Positions 60,491-64,000 of a DNA stretch of 64,000 nt are shown one piece after another (within the stretch, counting starts at the first letter, position 1; each line of letters starts with the position of its first letter). Origin of the DNA: Bacteroidaceae bacterium (GTDB lineage Bacteria > Bacteroidota > Bacteroidia > Bacteroidales > Bacteroidaceae). Below the pieces are notes generated by a model. The model had not been told where the DNA came from. It ran no database searches and was given only the letters and a program-made list of their open reading frames with translations. The position numbers and the translations under genes were made by a program. Location of the stretch: positions 44,613 through 108,612 of the forward strand of contig JAFYPU010000007.1 in assembly GCA_017547385.1 (NCBI GenBank), read 5' to 3'.

Positions 60491-61120
60491 TTATTTGGTT
60501 AAGACAGCTTCAATAGCATTCAACGCATTTTCGGTTACAACCATCACACCGGCATTCAACACACCATAAGTATTGATGTCCGATGCAATTGCAACCTGCG
60601 CACGTTGGATATTGCGAGCTGACAAATATACATTTTTATTAGCCTCCGGCAACACCATAAGCACCTTCTTGTCGGAAATTTTAAGATTATTTACGATTTC
60701 CACGAAAGCTTTGGTCTTCGGAGCGTCCAAGTTGAAGTCTTCGAGAACAATGAGAGAACCTTCCTGAGCCTTGTAGCTGAGAGCGCTACGACGAGCCAAA
60801 GCGTTCACTTTCTTATTGATCTTGAAGCGATAGTCACGAGGCTTGGGACCAAACACGCGAGCACCACCCACCAACACGGGAGAGTTGATATCACCGCGAC
60901 GTGCTCCACCGCCACCCTTCTGACGACCGAGCTTGCGAGTAGAACCGCTCATTTCACTTCTTTCCTTCGCCTTGGCAGTGCCTTGACGCCGAGCAGCCAA
61001 ATACTGCTTCACAGAAAGGTAGATTGCATGGTTGTTGGGCTCAATGCCAAAAACAGACTCGTTCAGAACCACCTTGCGGCCGGTATCTTCACCTTTGATA
61101 TTGAATACACTGAGTTCCAT
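60491..61120 (-). CDS. rplD: 50S ribosomal protein L4
   Basis: 209 residues. The long loop [20 protein letters not shown] and [20 protein letters not shown] reach into the exit tunnel. In gamma-proteobacteria L4 represses the S10 operon; whether it does so here is unknown, but the leader upstream of rplC is a candidate site. Its ATG overlaps the rplC stop by one base. Confidence 0.97.
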   Translation of the reverse strand: MELSVFNIKGEDTGRKVVLNESVFGIEPNNHAIYLSVKQYLAARRQGTAKAKERSEMSGSTRKLGRQKGGGGARRGDINSPVLVGGARVFGPKPRDYRFKINKKVNALARRSALSYKAQEGSLIVLEDFNLDAPKTKAFVEIVNNLKISDKKVLMVLPEANKNVYLSARNIQRAQVAIASDINTYGVLNAGVMVVTENALNAIEAVLTK

Positions 61121-61737
61121 TACTTTTCAATTATAACGATTGAACCATTGCAACCCGCTACAGAACCCTTAATCAAAAGAAGGTTATGTTCGGGAATCAC
61201 CTTTAACACTTTGAGATTCTGCGTTGTAACACGAGCGTTACCCATGTGTCCACCCATGCGCAAACCCTTAAACACCTTAGCAGGGTAAGAGCAGGCACCG
61301 ATTGAACCCGGCTTACGCAGACGGTCGTCCTGACCGTGAGTGGTCTGACCCACACCACCAAAACCGTGGCGCTTTACAACACCCTGGAAACCCTTACCCT
61401 TAGAAGTACCTACAACGTCCACATATTCAGCGTCGTTGAAAAGCTCTACGGTAAGAACGTCACCCAGGTTCAGCTCCTGGTCAAAACCCTTGAACTCGGC
61501 CAAGTGGCGCTTGGGAGTAACTCCGGCTTTCTTGAAGTGTCCCATCAAAGGAGCAGAAGTGTTCTTCTCCTTTGCATCCTGGAAGCCTACCTGCACAGCA
61601 GCATAGCCATCCTTTTCAACACTTTTGATCTGAGTTACCACGCAAGGACCTACTTCGATAACAGTGCACGGCACGTTTTTGCCGTCGGCACTGAAAACGG
61701 ATGTCATTCCGATTTTCTTTCCTAATAATCCTGGCAT
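61120..61737 (-). CDS. rplC: 50S ribosomal protein L3
   Basis: 205 residues. [20 protein letters not shown] begins it and the conserved [20 protein letters not shown] loop reaches the peptidyl-transferase centre. It is the first gene of this cluster. The S10 gene (rpsJ), which normally precedes it, is not found in the 514 bp upstream. Confidence 0.97.
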   Translation of the reverse strand: MPGLLGKKIGMTSVFSADGKNVPCTVIEVGPCVVTQIKSVEKDGYAAVQVGFQDAKEKNTSAPLMGHFKKAGVTPKRHLAEFKGFDQELNLGDVLTVELFNDAEYVDVVGTSKGKGFQGVVKRHGFGGVGQTTHGQDDRLRKPGSIGACSYPAKVFKGLRMGGHMGNARVTTQNLKVLKVIPEHNLLLIKGSVAGCNGSIVIIEK

Positions 61738-61888
61738 TTCAGTTTTATTTTATGAATAAATTAATTTGTTTGTCTCTTTCCGTAGCCCACAGTCGCGATT
61801 TTGCAACATCCCGACATGGGGCGGAGGGTTATCACTAACCTTGATTTTCACTAATAATAAAGCAGTTGTCTTACGTTTCCTACTTTTC
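61738..61888 (-). promoter_or_regulatory. Structured 5' leader of the rplC operon
   Basis: About 150 bases of leader are predicted from the promoter at 61895-61925. On the minus strand it contains a small hairpin GGTTAGTGATAACC (61827-61840). A longer stem pairs GCCCCATGTCG (61812-61822) with the segment at 61785-61795 (CGACTGTGGGC). The long paired region before the first gene is consistent with an autoregulatory ribosomal-protein site, not proven. The rest of 61926-62072 shows no gene. Confidence 0.5.
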
Positions 61889-61894
61889 GGGTTG

Positions 61895-61925
61895 CAAAGG
61901 TACTAACTTTTGCTTAACTGACAAA
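61895..61925 (-). promoter_or_regulatory. Promoter of the ribosomal protein cluster
   Basis: On the minus strand TTTG (61922-61925), a 19-bp spacer and TACCTTTG (61895-61902). The only full consensus promoter I found ahead of the 29-gene run. Confidence 0.82.
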
Positions 61926-62072
61926 CATTTGCTGCTCTTTTTTCTTTTTTTTCGTCAAGCAAAAACAAATTTCCGGAGCCTGTTGCATTTTTCCTATTAC
62001 ACAAAACCCAAACAACGCCCTGCCATGCAGTCATAAGCTGCAGGCACACAAGATCTCTTTTTGCAAACACAC

Positions 62073-62122
62073 AAAAATCTGCAAGGCGTTTTAAAAAAAA
62101 GAGAACGCTAAACGCAAAAAGA
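62073..62122. repeat. 21-bp-type palindromic array, copy 6 (degenerate)
   Basis: A unit with AAATCTGCAAGGCGTTTT (core at 62081) is followed about 22 bp later by GAACGCTAAACGC. It has the same AAATCTGCAAGGCGTT core as copies 1 and 4 but a decayed partner. It sits between rplC and the antiporter gene. The stretch 62123-62251 shows no gene. Confidence 0.6.
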
Positions 62123-62251
62123 GGGGCCGCACGCTTCTTTAGCAAGAAAAATCCGTTTCAAGCATTTACGGCAAGTCATTATGACAGAGATACGCCAATA
62201 ATGGCAAAAGAACTGTCCTCAAAAAAATTAGAGAGCAAAGGCCGGTGAGGA

Positions 62252-63703
62252 CTATTGTTGCGCAACGGTTTGTGCTTTCCGCACAATTTTATACCCCGTT
62301 GCCACCATCAGCATGCTGATCAAAGGACACATATAATTAAATACGCAATAGGGCAAATAGGTCCACGTGCTGACACCCAGCACCGTGGCTTGCGTCATGC
62401 CGCAACTATTCCACGGGATGAGCGGCGAAGTTACCGTTACGGCATCTTCAGTGGTGCGACTCAGCAACCGCGCTTCGTAACCTCCATCATGGTAAACCGG
62501 ACGGAACATGTTGCCGGTGAGAATGATTGAAATGTATTGGTCAGCCGTTGCCAAGTTCAGAAAAAGTCCCGACCCGATGGTCGATGCCACCAAACCCACC
62601 GCACGGCGAGCTCCTCTCACAAACACACGCGTCACGCCTTCCAGAAAACCACCGGCCATCATGCAACCACCAAAGCACATGGCGCACAAAATCAGCCAGA
62701 TGGTATCCATCATGCCGGCCATGCCTCGCGTCGACACCAAATCATCAAGTTCTTCATACCCCATCGAAAGGTGCGTTTCGCCCAACACCGTTTGCATAAC
62801 ACCTTTCACCATGGTTTGCCAACCACCACCGGGTACATCCACCACTTCGCGCAACACTTCTGCTTGAAACATCAGGCCATAGACCACAGCCATCAGCACG
62901 CCGGCAAAAAGCGTGATGAGCGAAGGCACTCTGCGATAGATGAGATAACCGGTTACCAGAGGCACAATCATTGCCAAGGGGGAGACATAAAACTTGGAAC
63001 GCAGCACCTCCGAATAAAAACGAATTTGGTCATCACCCGCTCCGTCGTGGCCGAAACCCACCACCAAATACACCACCATCGCAATTACCATTGCCGGCAG
63101 CGTGGTGTATAACATATAACGTATGTGCGTAAACAGGCGTACGCCCACCGACGACGAAGCCAACACCGTGGTATCCGACAGGGGCGACATCTTGTCGCCA
63201 AAATACGCACCTGAGATGATGGCACCTGCCACCCAGCCTTCGTGAAAGCCTTGCGCCTGCCCCACCCCAAGCAAAGCCACTCCGATGGTGGCAATGGTGG
63301 TCCACGAACTTCCGGTCATCACCGAAACCAAAGCACACACCACACAAGTGCAGAACAAGAACAACGAGGGATGAATAATATCTATACCGTAACAAATCAT
63401 CGTCGGAACAATGCCGCTCACCATCCACATACCCGACAACGCGCCTATCAGCAACAGGATGAACATGGCAGTAGCCACTCGCTTCACATTCTTCTCGATA
63501 ACCTCTTCAAAAGCCTGCCACGACACCCCATAACGCCACATCCCAATGCAGATACACACCGCAGCTGCCACAAGCAGACACACCTGACTGCCGCCCGACA
63601 GGGCTGCATCGCCAAACAAGCTGATAGTTACACCCAGCATGGCGACCAAGACCAACAGAGGAACAAACGAAATGAGAGCTGAGGGAGCTGATTTTCTTTT
63701 CAT
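62252..63703 (-). CDS. NhaC-family Na+/H+ antiporter
   Basis: 483 residues from ATG 63703 (MKRKSAPSALISFVPLLVLV); a frame twelve codons longer lacks support. About 11-12 membrane helices are present. It shows NhaC-family blocks: VMTGSSWTTIATIGVALLGV, AGAIISGAYFGDKMSPLSDT (the D-K-M-S-P-x-S-D motif) and PLIPWNSCGMTQATVLGVS. It exchanges sodium (or malate/lactate ions in some relatives) for protons at the inner membrane. Single gene with its own promoter. Confidence 0.9.
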   Translation of the reverse strand: MKRKSAPSALISFVPLLVLVAMLGVTISLFGDAALSGGSQVCLLVAAAVCICIGMWRYGVSWQAFEEVIEKNVKRVATAMFILLLIGALSGMWMVSGIVPTMICYGIDIIHPSLFLFCTCVVCALVSVMTGSSWTTIATIGVALLGVGQAQGFHEGWVAGAIISGAYFGDKMSPLSDTTVLASSSVGVRLFTHIRYMLYTTLPAMVIAMVVYLVVGFGHDGAGDDQIRFYSEVLRSKFYVSPLAMIVPLVTGYLIYRRVPSLITLFAGVLMAVVYGLMFQAEVLREVVDVPGGGWQTMVKGVMQTVLGETHLSMGYEELDDLVSTRGMAGMMDTIWLILCAMCFGGCMMAGGFLEGVTRVFVRGARRAVGLVASTIGSGLFLNLATADQYISIILTGNMFRPVYHDGGYEARLLSRTTEDAVTVTSPLIPWNSCGMTQATVLGVSTWTYLPYCVFNYMCPLISMLMVATGYKIVRKAQTVAQQ

Positions 63704-63727
63704 ATAGATATTTACGTTTTGGGCACG

Positions 63728-63758
63728 CAAAGGTAGCATTTATGAAGCAGTCCACCAA
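63728..63758 (-). promoter_or_regulatory. Promoter of the antiporter gene
   Basis: On the minus strand TTG (63756-63758), a 20-bp spacer and TACCTTTG (63728-63735), 24 bp before the start codon. The -33 box is a partial match. Confidence 0.7.
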
Positions 63759-63860
63759 GTACAGCCACTCACAACGAACAGAAAGCCAAACACCTTTTAC
63801 ACCAATTACCACCCTCAAAAGCCCCACAAGAAGCCTCATCCCCACTTACGCAAAAAAAGC

Positions 63861-64000
63861 TGTTGTGTACTAAATAAGTTGACACAATTAAAAAAAGTTA
63901 TGTCACGCTTAATTAGTAATTCATTGCGATTGGAAATCGTGAGGGCCTGCTACTATGGTCATCTAAAGAAGACGGAAATTTGTAAGAAATATGGTGTGTC
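63861..64000 (+). mobile_element. Left end of an insertion sequence (cut by the window edge)
   Basis: A likely terminal repeat (TGTTGTGTACTAAATAAGTT, 63861-63880) precedes a transposase-like reading frame. TG start and frame position fit IS3-family-type elements, but the right end is outside the window. Confidence 0.6.
63900..64000 (+). CDS. Transposase N-terminal helix-turn-helix (partial)
   Basis: ATG 63900 opens a frame of 33 visible codons: MSRLISNSLRLEIVRAC and then YYGHLKKTEICKKYGVS. The sequence looks like the helix-turn-helix_Tnp_1/HTH_28 domain at the start of IS3-type OrfA proteins. The frame continues past the window edge, so family and integrity cannot be judged. Confidence 0.65.
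   Translation, partial: MSRLISNSLRLEIVRACYYGHLKKTEICKKYGV

Noticed and set aside
61903-62145. 80-codon minus-strand frame upstream of rplC, considered as a diverged rpsJ
   Set aside because: The translation (MLKKRAAPLFAFSVLFFLKR) is hydrophobic and includes the repeat; it has none of the S10 motifs.

Overview
The window is a chromosomal segment of a member of the Bacteroidales (phylum Bacteroidota), most likely a Prevotellaceae-like genome; I cannot fix the genus. The evidence is consistent. There are many two-box promoters of the TTTG-N19-21-TAnnTTTG type and almost no Shine-Dalgarno sites. There are BACON-type lipoproteins, a CarboxypepD_reg/beta-barrel outer-membrane protein, a type IX secretion (T9SS) type C-terminus, a methylmalonyl-CoA decarboxylase-like carboxylase cluster, and a long S10-spc-alpha ribosomal cluster ending rpoA-rplQ.

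Layout. 1-7.4 kb: tail of a GHL10-type glycosyl hydrolase, bifunctional thrA, a nucleotidyltransferase, tRNA-Lys(TTT), alaS, and a rod-shaped RNA that looks like 6S RNA. 7.4-13.5 kb: a BACON lipoprotein, then a 2.3-kb restriction-modification (R-M) island (C5-cytosine methyltransferase plus probable restriction enzyme). The island lies exactly between two 44-bp direct repeats, one of which is the 3' end of a GHL10 gene. 13.5-19.8 kb (minus): TPR protein, Na+/solute symporter, acyltransferase-3, biotin carrier, small carboxylase subunit and carboxyltransferase. 20-34 kb: a multidomain GH31 enzyme with dockerin-like and cohesin-like modules, a large outer-membrane barrel protein, an ABC-type ATPase plus DUF4435/TOPRIM-like pair resembling the PARIS anti-phage architecture, and a GH2 beta-galactosidase with a beta-trefoil N-terminus. 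34-42 kb: TetR regulator, small outer-membrane protein, maeB, radical SAM protein, tilS, lipoprotein and a CNNM/CBS protein. 42.2-44.3 kb: a decayed prophage fragment (truncated adenine methylase, small phage protein, frameshifted head-morphogenesis gene). 44.5-47.2 kb: an exported protein, an unknown membrane protein and an ECF sigma factor. 47.4-61.7 kb (minus): 29 genes from rplC to rplQ, with its own promoter and a folded leader directly upstream of rplC; rpsJ is absent from its usual place. 62.2-64 kb: an NhaC-type antiporter and the left end of an insertion sequence.

The most unusual thread is a set of short intergenic arrays. Six share a palindromic core (GCAAGNNNTTGC-like) repeated every 21 bp, and two more have unrelated sequences but the same layout with a 22-bp period. 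They lie in gaps between genes, several of them close to terminators. The DUF4435/ATPase pair, the repeat-flanked R-M island and the prophage remnant form the accessory part; the rest is housekeeping and polysaccharide use.
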